Part shown: piece after piece, positions 25,638-34,251 of the stretch
How positions within the stretch are numbered: position 1 is the first letter of the stretch
How the letters are laid out: each line of letters begins with the position of its first letter
NCBI GenBank assembly: GCA_963843525.1
Contig: CAWJKM010000005.1
Location: 186,001-250,000 of the forward strand
Length of the DNA: 64,000 nt
DNA from: DATJPR01 sp963843525
GTDB lineage: Bacteria; Bacteroidota; Ignavibacteria; UBA10030; UBA6906
Reading direction: 5' to 3'
The notes under the pieces: model-generated
The model's input: the letters and a program-made list of their open reading frames with translations, nothing else
Database searches by the model: none
What the model was told of the DNA's origin: nothing
Position numbers and translations under genes: made by a program

Positions 25638-28600
25638 ATGAACGCACGCATTACCAATACCTTCATCGATCGTTTCGCCCCCCCTGATGTTATCCGGCAT
25701 GGGCGGGAACTGTTCCTCAAGGACGCCGTTCGCATCACGAACGTTTCCCCGGATATTCTCCATGCAGAAGTCCGGGCCGTGAGAATCTATAACGTTCTCC
25801 TCCGGAATTCCGGCCATCAACTCGATACCCGATGCACCTGCGGCGTGGATTGGGGCAAGTGTGAGCATGCCGTTGCGGTGCTCTGTGAAGTCAAGCGGCG
25901 GCAGGAACTCCAGCCGGAAATCGTTCCCGATGAGTCCGGTTGGAAGGATGAGCATGGAAGGGAAAGTCCCGCCGGACGCGGACAGAAATGGGCGAAGAGT
26001 CTTGCCAGAATACTCACGAACGGACCCTCCGCCGCGCCTCTGACCGGGGAACGGAAACCGACATGGAAGCTCGCTTTCGCGCTGCAGGTGCACAAGGGGA
26101 AGAGACGGATTTCCCCCCTTCGGATCCGCGTGCGCAAAGACGGTTCGGATGGTCAGGCTTCAATACTCCAGAATGTCCTCTGGCATGACCTCGGGCTTCT
26201 TACCAAAGACGAGAGACTGCTCCTCGACAAGATGGATCCGTCGATTGAAACATACATCGATGAGAATGAAGAAAGTGTTCCGACAGAAGCTGACGCCGCA
26301 TTGTCGTCCCTTGCGAAAAGTTATGCGTCGAAGGAGAACTTCCGGTGGAATGATGTGATGCTTCTCCTGGAAGGGAAGGAGCTGTATCTCGAGGGGAGAA
26401 ATTCCGTCGCCGCAAAGCGCCTGACGGTGGATTCGCGTCCGGGAACCATGGCGTTCAGTATCACGGAATCGGGGCGGGATCTGAGTTTTTCCCCGGAAAT
26501 TGAATGGCCGGATATCACGGTCCCGGTTTCCGACGACATGGTCGTACTCTCCGTGAATCCTCTGTGGGTGTTGGTCGACAATGTTGTGCGTCCCGTGGAA
26601 AACCTCCGGGGCGAAGATCTGGTCCGGTTGAAACAGATTACAACGCCGCTCCTCGTTCCCGCGAAGGACAGGGAGATTTTCCTCGCGCGGGCTCTCCCGA
26701 CACTGCTGGAAAGATTCCCCCTCCGGTCCGGCGGAGGCATATTCAAAAAGATTGAGGGATCCCCGGTGCCAAGGGTATACCTCTCCGAAGCCAGAGGCGG
26801 CCTGGCAGTCCGGCTCCGGTTCTGGTACGGAAATGCCGTTGAAATTCCCGAAGGGCATTTGTCTCCCGGAACGGCAGAGATCCATTTCTCCCCGAATGCG
26901 ATTGTCTCCCTGAAACGCGACCACGCAAGCGAGGAAGCCGCACACATCCGGCTCCTCGGTTCCGGGCTCCGGACAAGCGATACCGGCGGAGCATCCCCGG
27001 GCTTCGTGCCAACCGGTGAACCGCTGGCCTGGCTCACCGAAAAGTTGCCCGACCTTGCAAAGGAGGGATTTGAAGTATTCGGCCAGGAAAGTCTGACCCG
27101 GTATCGAATCCGCACCGGCTCGTCAAAGATCTCCTTCTCCGTGTCGTCAGGGATTGACTGGTTTGACCTGAGCGTCAATGCCACATTCGAAGGAACGTCT
27201 GCCTCACTGCAAGCATTTGTCGCCGCTGTCCGGGAAGGACGACGGTACGTGCGACTCACTGATGGATCGTACGGAGTCCTTTCCGGCGAATTTCTCCAGC
27301 GATTCAAGGCCGCCGCGTTGTTTGGCGACGGTGTGCCCGAGGGTCTGCGCTTCTCCCGCTCGCACGTTTCCCTTCTCGAAGATCTCTCCACCGAGACAGA
27401 GTTCTTTGCCGACGATGCTTTTACGTCGCTGCGCGAACGGCTCCACTCCTTCACCGGCGTCAGGCATCAAACGCTGCCGGAAGGGTTTCTTGCGATCCTC
27501 CGTCCCTATCAGCAAAGCGGGTATGATTGGCTGAGATTCCTGCATGAGTTTCGCTTTGGAGGACTTCTCGCGGACGACATGGGGCTTGGCAAAACAGTGC
27601 AAACGCTAGCGCTCCTGGCACACGTTCACGAGACCCGCACCGCCCGACCGTCATTGATCGTTGTGCCGACCTCTCTCGTCCACAACTGGCAACGTGAGGC
27701 CCAGCGGTTCGCGCCGAATTTGCGGGTCTTGACCTATCACGGGCTCGACCGGAAACGCTTCCAGGGTGAATTTGAAGCATACGACGTCATTATCACGAGC
27801 TATGGAATCCTCCGTCGCGATGTGGAGTTTCTCCATGAAATTCCATTCTGCTACGCCATTCTGGATGAATCGCAGAACATAAAGAATTTTGCCTCCGTGA
27901 ACGCCCGCGCGGCAAGGAATGTTCAGGCGGAATACCGGCTTGCCCTGACCGGGACACCTGTTGAAAACAACCTTTCGGAACTCTGGTCACAGTTGCATTT
28001 TCTCAACCCGGGAATGCTCGGCGGCTTGAAAACGTTCACGGACCATTACGTCAAGCCGATCGAACGGGAACACGACGAACAGTCCGCTTCTTCTCTCCGT
28101 CAGATCATTCGCCCGTTTCTTCTCCGCAGGACGAAGGAACTCGTGGCGGCAGACCTTCCGTCGAAATTCGAATCCATCGTCCTGTGCGACATGGACGAGG
28201 CGCAACGTTCCGCCTATCAGCACTGGCGGGAGTATTATCGCCAATCGATCCTTCGCAGTATCCAGAACATCGGGGTGGGGCGCAGCACGGTGAAAGTCCT
28301 CGAAGGGCTCATGAAACTCCGCCTGGTCTGCTGTCATCCGGCGCTTGCCGACGAGCGTTACCGGGGAGGGTCAGGCAAATTTTCCGCGTTCGAAGAGATG
28401 CTTGATGATATTCTCCAGGAAGGCCACAAGGTACTCGTGTTTTCACAGTTTGTCAGAATGCTTTCGATCCTCCGCAAGCATCTTGACCGGCACAACATTT
28501 CCTATGAATACCTGGACGGAAGGACTACACACAGGAAAGTCCATGTAGACCGGTTTCAGAACGACCCGGCTGTCCGCGCGTTTCTGATCAGCCTCCGGGC

Positions 28601-28877
28601 AGGGGGCACCGGATTGAACCTCACCGCAGCCGACTATGTCATCCACTACGACCCGTGGTGGAATCCCGCCGTCGAAGCCCAGGCCACTGATAGAACCCAC
28701 CGGATCGGCCAAACCCGACAGGTTTTTTCCTATAAGCTCATCACACGGGATACCGTCGAGGAAAAGATCGTCGAACTGCAAGAAAAGAAGAAGAATCTGG
28801 TCGCGAAGGTCATCACCACCGAACAGAGTTTCCTCAAGTCGCTCACGCGTGAAGAAATTGAAGAATTGTTTTCCTGA
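25638..28877 (+). CDS. SNF2-family helicase with N-terminal SWIM zinc finger
   Basis: 1079 residues. The SWIM motif is near residues 60-75 (C-x-C in RCTCGVDWGKCEH). A long middle region resembles the bacterial SNF2-associated domain. The helicase core starts near 625: LRPYQQSGYDWL, DDMGLGKTVQT (I), VPTSLVHNW (Ia), ILDESQ (II; most relatives have DEAQ), LTGTPVENNLSELWS (III), FSQFVRML (IV), and GGTGLNLTAADYVIHYD and ATDRTHRIGQ (V-VI). Such proteins are thought to remodel protein-DNA or RNA polymerase complexes. Weak ribosome site; the start is the first ATG that keeps the SWIM finger. Confidence 0.93.
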   Translation: MNARITNTFIDRFAPPDVIRHGRELFLKDAVRITNVSPDILHAEVRAVRIYNVLLRNSGHQLDTRCTCGVDWGKCEHAVAVLCEVKRRQELQPEIVPDESGWKDEHGRESPAGRGQKWAKSLARILTNGPSAAPLTGERKPTWKLAFALQVHKGKRRISPLRIRVRKDGSDGQASILQNVLWHDLGLLTKDERLLLDKMDPSIETYIDENEESVPTEADAALSSLAKSYASKENFRWNDVMLLLEGKELYLEGRNSVAAKRLTVDSRPGTMAFSITESGRDLSFSPEIEWPDITVPVSDDMVVLSVNPLWVLVDNVVRPVENLRGEDLVRLKQITTPLLVPAKDREIFLARALPTLLERFPLRSGGGIFKKIEGSPVPRVYLSEARGGLAVRLRFWYGNAVEIPEGHLSPGTAEIHFSPNAIVSLKRDHASEEAAHIRLLGSGLRTSDTGGASPGFVPTGEPLAWLTEKLPDLAKEGFEVFGQESLTRYRIRTGSSKISFSVSSGIDWFDLSVNATFEGTSASLQAFVAAVREGRRYVRLTDGSYGVLSGEFLQRFKAAALFGDGVPEGLRFSRSHVSLLEDLSTETEFFADDAFTSLRERLHSFTGVRHQTLPEGFLAILRPYQQSGYDWLRFLHEFRFGGLLADDMGLGKTVQTLALLAHVHETRTARPSLIVVPTSLVHNWQREAQRFAPNLRVLTYHGLDRKRFQGEFEAYDVIITSYGILRRDVEFLHEIPFCYAILDESQNIKNFASVNARAARNVQAEYRLALTGTPVENNLSELWSQLHFLNPGMLGGLKTFTDHYVKPIEREHDEQSASSLRQIIRPFLLRRTKELVAADLPSKFESIVLCDMDEAQRSAYQHWREYYRQSILRSIQNIGVGRSTVKVLEGLMKLRLVCCHPALADERYRGGSGKFSAFEEMLDDILQEGHKVLVFSQFVRMLSILRKHLDRHNISYEYLDGRTTHRKVHVDRFQNDPAVRAFLISLRAGGTGLNLTAADYVIHYDPWWNPAVEAQATDRTHRIGQTRQVFSYKLITRDTVEEKIVELQEKKKNLVAKVITTEQSFLKSLTREEIEELFS

Positions 28878-28915
28878 GTGATCGGAAAATCAGGGTCCCG
28901 GGCATATAAAGAATG

Positions 28916-28975
28916 AGGGGGGAGTGGGAGACTGTGAGAGGGGGAGACTGGGGGAAGGGGGGAAAGGGAGAAAGG
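28916..28975 (+). repeat. Degenerate G-rich array
   Basis: A run of GGGGGAGACTGGGGGAAGG-type words between the SNF2 gene and the next gene, on +. It contains the octamer word GGGAGACTG but drifts into G/A runs. It ends shortly before the AGGAGG site of the downstream gene. Confidence 0.75.
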
Positions 28976-29007
28976 CCTTAGGAATCCGATGCACAGGAGG
29001 ACGTGTT

Positions 29008-29820
29008 ATGACCGACGATGAAGAGCGCATTCAAAAGACATTGAACGAAGCGAAAAAGCGGGAACTGGAGGAACGCTACGGGGGAAGCTTTCACCCTGCA
29101 GATTCCGAACTTCCCCCGGAAGTGGAAGCAGATTGGCTCCAGAGTATTGAGGAATTCGAGCGGATTTTTGAAAACGCGGAAGTGACCACTGTCCGCAAGT
29201 TTCTCGGCAATCCATACATTGCTCCGCTCGCCGAGATTCCGGATGACCGAATCGGCCGTGAGCTTGATCGGGTGATCGACCTGCTCGAGGACCAGGGAAT
29301 CGTTATACATTTCTGCGCGCCCATCCCCGATGAAGAGGCATATCGCTTTATTTCCGAAGAACTGCTCGAAATGGAGACCGATGACATTCATGTCGATGGT
29401 CTCACGCAGGATTACGTGTATGAAGAATTCCATCCGAACGACGTTCTTGACGCCTCGTTTTCGGGAGAAATACTCCTCCGGGGAATTTTTACCTCACCCC
29501 GGGAAGAACTCCTGGAGGAACTTGTACCGGATGGCACAGACCTGAAAACCGGTGGGAGGGTATCCCGCGCCGTACTGCTCCAACCTGTAGAGGATATCAG
29601 ACGCGGCATCGTCTCATATTTGCGTTTCAAAGTCACAATTTGCCGCTGTCGGGTGACAGGTTCTGAAGGCTCTGTCGCTGCCCACCTCCTCTGGGAAGGA
29701 CTGCGGGAAGGGACTTTGAAGCAGGTAAGCGGTGGCGCTGAGGCCCAGCTTGGACTCCAGAAGGACGAGAACGGCTATTGGCGTGTTTGCGCGCTGGCAA
29801 TTCACCAACGCGAAGCTTGA
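29008..29820 (+). CDS. Conserved-looking acidic protein of unknown function
   Basis: 270 residues, cytoplasmic, no signal or membrane segment. The start ATG at 29008 is seven bases after AGGAGG, an excellent ribosome site; the frame extends upstream through the G-rich array and is not real there. The N-terminal half is acidic and helical (ERIQKTLNEAKKRELEERY...), the middle contains 'DIHVDGLTQDYVYEEFHPND', and the C-terminal half has a beta-rich pattern that resembles an NTF2-like or cystatin-like fold (FKVTICRCRV, YWRVCALAIHQ). I do not recognise the family. It lies upstream of the mutT gene on the same strand. Confidence 0.7.
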   Translation: MTDDEERIQKTLNEAKKRELEERYGGSFHPADSELPPEVEADWLQSIEEFERIFENAEVTTVRKFLGNPYIAPLAEIPDDRIGRELDRVIDLLEDQGIVIHFCAPIPDEEAYRFISEELLEMETDDIHVDGLTQDYVYEEFHPNDVLDASFSGEILLRGIFTSPREELLEELVPDGTDLKTGGRVSRAVLLQPVEDIRRGIVSYLRFKVTICRCRVTGSEGSVAAHLLWEGLREGTLKQVSGGAEAQLGLQKDENGYWRVCALAIHQREA

Positions 29821-29846
29821 CATGCCGGCAATAATTTGCGTATCGT
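29817..29846 (+). promoter_or_regulatory. Candidate promoter of the mutT-mutY-ogg operon
   Basis: TTGACA, 18-nt spacer, TATCGT, overlapping the stop of the preceding gene and ending 61 bp before mutT. The -35 is perfect, the -10 has four of six bases. Confidence 0.35.
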
Positions 29847-29907
29847 GGGATACCTTAATGACGTTCCTCCGCCATGACATTTTTCCACGAAACCGCAGCC
29901 AGGAATT

Positions 29908-30327
29908 ATGCGTGAAGTTTCCGTAGGGGTTCTTTTCAAACGGGGTACCATTCTTGCCTGCCGGCGCAAAGATTCGGCACGATACGGACGGAAGTGGGAA
30001 TTCCCCGGCGGCAAAATTGAACCCGGCGAATCCGCGCGTGAAGCTCTCGATCGTGAGCTTCATGAAGAGCTGGCGATTCGGGTCGTTGAAGCATCTCTTT
30101 TCCACCGGCAGGAGTGGGTCTACCCGGCATCTGCCACAGACAGGGAAGACGGAGTATTCAGAGTTCACTACTTCACAGTTTCGGAGTTCGAAGGCGAACC
30201 ACAGAATCTCGCATTTTCCGAGATCCGCTGGGTCACCGTCGAGGAGCTCCAGGCACTCGACACCCTTGAAGGAAACGGCGAAGTCATCGCTCTTCTTGCC
30301 GGCAAGCTGTTTTCCGGACGGGGGTGA
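29908..30327 (+). CDS. mutT: MutT-type Nudix hydrolase (8-oxo-dGTP cleaning)
   Basis: 139 residues. The Nudix box begins at G35: GKIEPGE, seven residues, then RELHEELAI; it fits GX5EX7REUXEEXGU except that the usual Gly near the end is Ala. The first strand MREVSVGVLFKRGTILACRR is typical of MutT proteins that remove 8-oxo-dGTP. It overlaps mutY by four bases (ATGA), and mutY overlaps the glycosylase gene after it, which supports a role in oxidised-guanine defence. Confidence 0.9.
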   Translation: MREVSVGVLFKRGTILACRRKDSARYGRKWEFPGGKIEPGESAREALDRELHEELAIRVVEASLFHRQEWVYPASATDREDGVFRVHYFTVSEFEGEPQNLAFSEIRWVTVEELQALDTLEGNGEVIALLAGKLFSGRG

Positions 30328-31244
30328 CGCAGATGGCCTCCGGTCCCGATCGAAAACGACTTCATGCACGAATTCTCCAGTGGTATAGGCGGCAGGGACG
30401 TGAACTCCCCTGGCGCGACCTCACCGACCCATATCCGGTGCTTGTGTCTGAAGTTATGCTGCAACAGACTCAGGTGAGCAGGGTACTCCTCAAGTTTCCC
30501 ACCTTCATGGCCCTCTTCCCCTCTCTCCGTCGCCTTGCAGGAGCGTCGCAAAGAGATGTGGTCCGGGCCTGGCAAGGAATGGGCTATAACAACCGGGCGG
30601 TCAGGCTCCATCGCCTGGCGCAACTCGTCGTTGAGAACCACGGGGGCAACATCCCGGACAACCTTCCTGCCTTGCGCTCGTTTCCCGGCGTGGGCAAATA
30701 CACGGCTCACGCAATGATGGCTTTCGCCTTCCGGAAGCGGGTTCCGCTCGTCGATATCAATGTACGGCGGGTACTCTCACGCGTTCTCTGGCGGATATCC
30801 GATACCGCAGTTCTCAAGGCCGAGGAGGAGATCTGGGAAGCCGCCCACTCCCTGCTCCCGTCTGCGCATACCTATGAGTGGAATCAGGCATTGATGGATC
30901 TCGGTGCCACCATTTGCACCGCGCGTGCGCCGAAATGTCCTGCCTGCCCGGTGAATCGCGAATGCCGCTCATCCGGACGCATCAAACGGTCTTCACCGAG
31001 GCGCAAGCGCCCCGACCCTTCACGGAAGGGGGTTCCGAACAGAGTGTATCGCGGGAGGATTGTTGAAACGTTACGGTCGCGCCCGCGGGGTCTCGCGCTC
31101 CACCGTCTCGGCCGCCTTATTGCCGATGATTTTCAGGATGCCGACCTCAGGTGGCTCTCCGCGATTGTCGCCGCTCTGGCTGACGATGGACTCGTGAGGG
31201 TGAAAGGCGTCCGGGAGTCCACTTGCCGTGTGTCCCTCATATGA
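30324..31244 (+). CDS. mutY: A/G-specific adenine glycosylase, short form
   Basis: Removes A paired with 8-oxoguanine. Catalytic E43 in VSEVMLQQTQV, helix-hairpin-helix LRSFPGVGKYTA, catalytic D144 in PLVDINVRRVLSRV, and the [4Fe-4S] loop C198-X6-C205-X2-C208-X5-C214. At 306 residues it lacks the C-terminal Nudix-like domain that reads 8-oxoG in E. coli MutY. Instead the last ~85 residues have a basic linker and a winged-helix-like stretch (LHRLGRLIADDF...WLSAIVAALADDGLVRV). The start overlaps mutT; its stop overlaps the next gene. Confidence 0.93.
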   Translation: MTQMASGPDRKRLHARILQWYRRQGRELPWRDLTDPYPVLVSEVMLQQTQVSRVLLKFPTFMALFPSLRRLAGASQRDVVRAWQGMGYNNRAVRLHRLAQLVVENHGGNIPDNLPALRSFPGVGKYTAHAMMAFAFRKRVPLVDINVRRVLSRVLWRISDTAVLKAEEEIWEAAHSLLPSAHTYEWNQALMDLGATICTARAPKCPACPVNRECRSSGRIKRSSPRRKRPDPSRKGVPNRVYRGRIVETLRSRPRGLALHRLGRLIADDFQDADLRWLSAIVAALADDGLVRVKGVRESTCRVSLI

Positions 31245-31876
31245 AAAGCCGTCCCCTTTCGGAAGGATCACGCCTCCACGCCGATTTCGCGACGCGCAAA
31301 GAGGCGATCCGTACCCGCCTGCAGGAATTCTCCGCCGTTCCTCCCGAGGATTATTTCTATGAGCTCGTCTATTGCCTGCTAACACCTCAATCCAGCGCAG
31401 TGCATGCGGGAGTTGTGGTGACGCTCCTGCGGGAATCCGACGTTCTGCACCGGGATCTCCCCATGGAGAAAATTCTTCGGGAGAGATCCCATTATATCCG
31501 GTTCCATAACACCAAGTCGCAAAGGATACGGGAGGCGCGCGCGCGCATTGCGCACATCGTCCTGGAAATTCTCAACACGCCTGATTCCCCGAAACTCCGC
31601 GCCTGGCTCGTCGCCAATGTTCAGGGCCTGGGATGGAAGGAAGCATCTCACTTTCTTCGGAACATCGGCCGAAGGGATCTGGCCATTCTTGACAGGCACA
31701 TTCTGAAGAACCTTGTCCGGTTCAAAGTCATCCGGTCGACCCCAAAGACACTCACTCCCAAACGGTATCTTGCCATCGAGAAAAAGTTCGCGAAATTCGC
31801 TGCGGAGACAGGGATCACAATGGATGAGCTCGATCTCCTTTTTTGGAGCAGGGAAACAGGGCAGATCCTGAAGTAG
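31241..31876 (+). CDS. 8-oxoguanine DNA glycosylase/lyase, Ogg2 type
   Basis: 211 residues, close to archaeal Ogg2 enzymes. The helix-hairpin-helix-GPD core ends in VQGLGWKEASHFLRNIGRR with catalytic K133, followed by D151 in AILDRHIL; C-terminal FWSRETGQILK is also of the family type. The start ATG at 31241 shares bases with the mutY stop (ATGA). It takes the place of MutM in the usual GO trio, as no MutM is in the window. Excises 8-oxoG opposite C and nicks the strand. Confidence 0.88.
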   Translation: MKSRPLSEGSRLHADFATRKEAIRTRLQEFSAVPPEDYFYELVYCLLTPQSSAVHAGVVVTLLRESDVLHRDLPMEKILRERSHYIRFHNTKSQRIREARARIAHIVLEILNTPDSPKLRAWLVANVQGLGWKEASHFLRNIGRRDLAILDRHILKNLVRFKVIRSTPKTLTPKRYLAIEKKFAKFAAETGITMDELDLLFWSRETGQILK

Positions 31877-31943
31877 AGCTCCCACGGGAACATCCAGGGC
31901 GGAGCGGGAATCCGGAGGCCCAGCCGCTTGAGCCGACCGTCAG

Positions 31944-31974
31944 TTGTTCTTTCCCGTGGAACTTCATAAATTTG
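31944..31974 (+). promoter_or_regulatory. Candidate Bacteroidota-type promoter of yajQ
   Basis: TTGTTC, 17-nt spacer, TAAATTTG. The last word fits the TAnnTTTG -7 box. It lies ~175 bp before the yajQ start, downstream of an inverted repeat CCACGGGAA ... TTCCCGTGG (31882-31890 and 31951-31959). Confidence 0.35.
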
Positions 31975-32149
31975 ATGGGAACAAGGAAGCCCGGCCGATG
32001 AATCCGATATCCGTGCAGATTATCACCCGTGATGCCTCAGATCAGCACGAGGTACGACGGCAGTATTTGCGACAAACCCGCCATCCACGGTGGGAGATGT
32101 TGAAGATTTTTGTCCATGCGTTTTTCCACGTACGATTCCGGTAATTCCT

Positions 32150-32647
32150 ATGGCAGAAAGTTTTTCATTCGATATTGTGTCGGAAGTCAATCTGCAGGAG
32201 GTCGACAACGCAGCCAATCAGGCGCGGAAAGAGATCGGACAGCGTTACGATTTCAAAGGTTCGAAGAGCGCGATCGATCTCTCGCTGAAGGACAAGACCA
32301 TCACGGTGACATCGGACGATGATTTCAAATTGAAGAGTGTGATTGACATCCTTCAGGAAAAACTCATCAAACGCAGCGTTCCGTTGAAAGCGCTGAAATA
32401 TTCGACTCCGGAATCGGCCGCCGGCGGAACCATGCGCCAGGTGATAACGCTGCAGGTCGGCATCGACAAGGAAAACGCGAAGCTGATCGTCAAGATGATC
32501 AAAGACACCAAACTGAGAGTCCAGTCCCAAATCATGGACGATCAGATACGGGTCACCGGGAAAACCAAGGACGATCTGCAGACGATCATCACCATGCTGC
32601 GAAAGGCCGAGCTTCCGTTTGCGGTCCAATTCACCAATTATCGTTGA
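32150..32647 (+). CDS. yajQ: YajQ-family (DUF520) nucleotide-binding protein
   Basis: 165 residues, normal length. Family landmarks: MAESFSFDIVSEVNLQEVDNA, RYDFKGSKS, a second ferredoxin-like half with 'AKLIVKMIKDTKLRVQSQIMDDQIRV' and the end LPFAVQFTNYR. Members bind RNA, and several bind cyclic di-GMP as effectors. The start ATG at 32150 has only a weak ribosome site. Four bases separate it from the amidase gene, so the two are co-transcribed. Confidence 0.95.
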   Translation: MAESFSFDIVSEVNLQEVDNAANQARKEIGQRYDFKGSKSAIDLSLKDKTITVTSDDDFKLKSVIDILQEKLIKRSVPLKALKYSTPESAAGGTMRQVITLQVGIDKENAKLIVKMIKDTKLRVQSQIMDDQIRVTGKTKDDLQTIITMLRKAELPFAVQFTNYR

Positions 32648-32650
32648 TCG

Positions 32651-34210
32651 ATGGCCCGTCGCACTGATTTCTTCTGTTTCGCTTTCGTTGTCCTTCTGTC
32701 TCTCACCACCGTTGCCGCACGGGCGCAGCGCGGTTCACTTGGTGTCGTATTCGACGATGGATCCCCTCCGCCGCCTCCGGTCCCGACGCTGCTCCAGGGT
32801 CAGGTAGTGTTTGTCTCGGTCAATGATCTCGCCGCCCGCCTTCGTCTTCCTGTCCTGCGACAAACGCCCACCACCCTCGAATTGACCGCTGGATCGATGC
32901 AGGTGAAGCTCGCCGCCAGGAATCCGTTCCTGGTGCTCACGGATTCTTCGGGACAGCCGTCAGGATACCAGCTCGCATTCGATGTCGTTACGAACGGCGG
33001 GAAGTTCTATGTTCCCCTCGGCCAGTTCCTTGCGGTATTGGGCGCCCGGCTTTCAACCTCGCTTTCTCTCGATCCGTCCGGAGATATTCTGCATGTTGGA
33101 GCGACTCCCAGCGCAACCCCCGACAATGTGGTCTCCGGCCTCGAGATGCAGAAGAAAGCCAACGGGATGCTCATCCGCATCCCGCTGTCCCCCGCGTTGA
33201 CCAACATCGAGCACTGGACGACCGATGATGGATGGCTCTATCTCACCATCGCAGACGCCCGCGGCAATGTGAGAAAGCTGAACGCAACCAAGCCCGTTGG
33301 ATACGTCAAGAAAGTCGCGGCTATTCAATCGGCGGGCTCGCTCCAACTCTCTTTCAGACTGTCCGATGCGTCATTGACCGACGAGGTGAGTCGGGACCAG
33401 GGTAATGGAGACCTGATCGTCACCCTGCGCAAAGAGGCACCCGCCCCACCCCTCCGCCTTGATCTCTCCACGAAACGGGACCGGTGGGCATTGGACGTCA
33501 TTGTCATCGATCCGGGGCATGGGGGAAAGGACGCCGGGGCGATTGGCGTCACCGGTCTCAAAGAGAAAGACGTCACTCTCGGTATCGCTCTGAAGCTCGG
33601 TGCGCTGATCAAGAGAGAGCTCAAAGGCGTCAAAGTTGTGTATACGCGGTCCACGGACCGTTTTGTCGAGCTTGACAAGAGAGGGACAATTGCCAACGAA
33701 GCGGGGGGCAAGCTGTTCATCAGCATTCACTGCAATTCGATGCCGAGGAAACCAAACCCGACGCGGGGATTCGAGGTTTACCTTCTGCGTCCCGGGAGAA
33801 CCGACGAAGCCATCGACATTGCGGAGCGGGAGAACGCGGTGATCAAGCTGGAACAGGGTTACGAAGAAAAGTACAAACATCTCACCGACGAGAACTTCAT
33901 TCTTGTCACCATGGCCCAGAACGCCCATGTGAAAGCCAGCGAGGAGTTTGCCAACATATTACAGCGTGAGATGGAGACGCACGAGGCTATACCGAACCGC
34001 GGTGTCAAACAGGCGGGCTTTTACGTCCTGGTCGGCGCTTCGATGCCCAATGTCCTGGTGGAAACGGCCTATCTCTCCAATCGACAGGATGAGCAGTTCC
34101 TGCGGTCTCAAAGCGGTCAGGAAAAAATTGCTGAATCCATTGCACTGGCGGTGAAGCGATACAAGCAGGAGTACGAGCGTCTTTTGAAGGAGGGAGAGGT
34201 CGAACCCTGA
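32651..34210 (+). CDS. N-acetylmuramoyl-L-alanine amidase with stalk domain
   Basis: Exported Zn-dependent amidase (Amidase_3) that cuts stem peptides from peptidoglycan, 519 residues. Signal peptide MARRTDFFCFAFVVLLSLTTVAARAQ; residues 45-140 resemble a stalk (copper amine oxidase N-terminal-like) domain; 155-255 are AMIN-like; the catalytic domain starts near 275 with IDPGHGGKDAGA (first Zn His), then IANEAGGKLFISIHCNS (second His) and PNVLVETAYLSN (catalytic Glu). An added helix (EEKYKHLTDENFILVTMAQNAHVK) near 400 is common in Bacteroidota amidases. Role: daughter-cell separation or wall turnover. Confidence 0.93.
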   Translation: MARRTDFFCFAFVVLLSLTTVAARAQRGSLGVVFDDGSPPPPPVPTLLQGQVVFVSVNDLAARLRLPVLRQTPTTLELTAGSMQVKLAARNPFLVLTDSSGQPSGYQLAFDVVTNGGKFYVPLGQFLAVLGARLSTSLSLDPSGDILHVGATPSATPDNVVSGLEMQKKANGMLIRIPLSPALTNIEHWTTDDGWLYLTIADARGNVRKLNATKPVGYVKKVAAIQSAGSLQLSFRLSDASLTDEVSRDQGNGDLIVTLRKEAPAPPLRLDLSTKRDRWALDVIVIDPGHGGKDAGAIGVTGLKEKDVTLGIALKLGALIKRELKGVKVVYTRSTDRFVELDKRGTIANEAGGKLFISIHCNSMPRKPNPTRGFEVYLLRPGRTDEAIDIAERENAVIKLEQGYEEKYKHLTDENFILVTMAQNAHVKASEEFANILQREMETHEAIPNRGVKQAGFYVLVGASMPNVLVETAYLSNRQDEQFLRSQSGQEKIAESIALAVKRYKQEYERLLKEGEVEP

Positions 34211-34251
34211 GGAGTGAATCGGATTTCCTGTGCCGTCCCCTCCACAGCATC

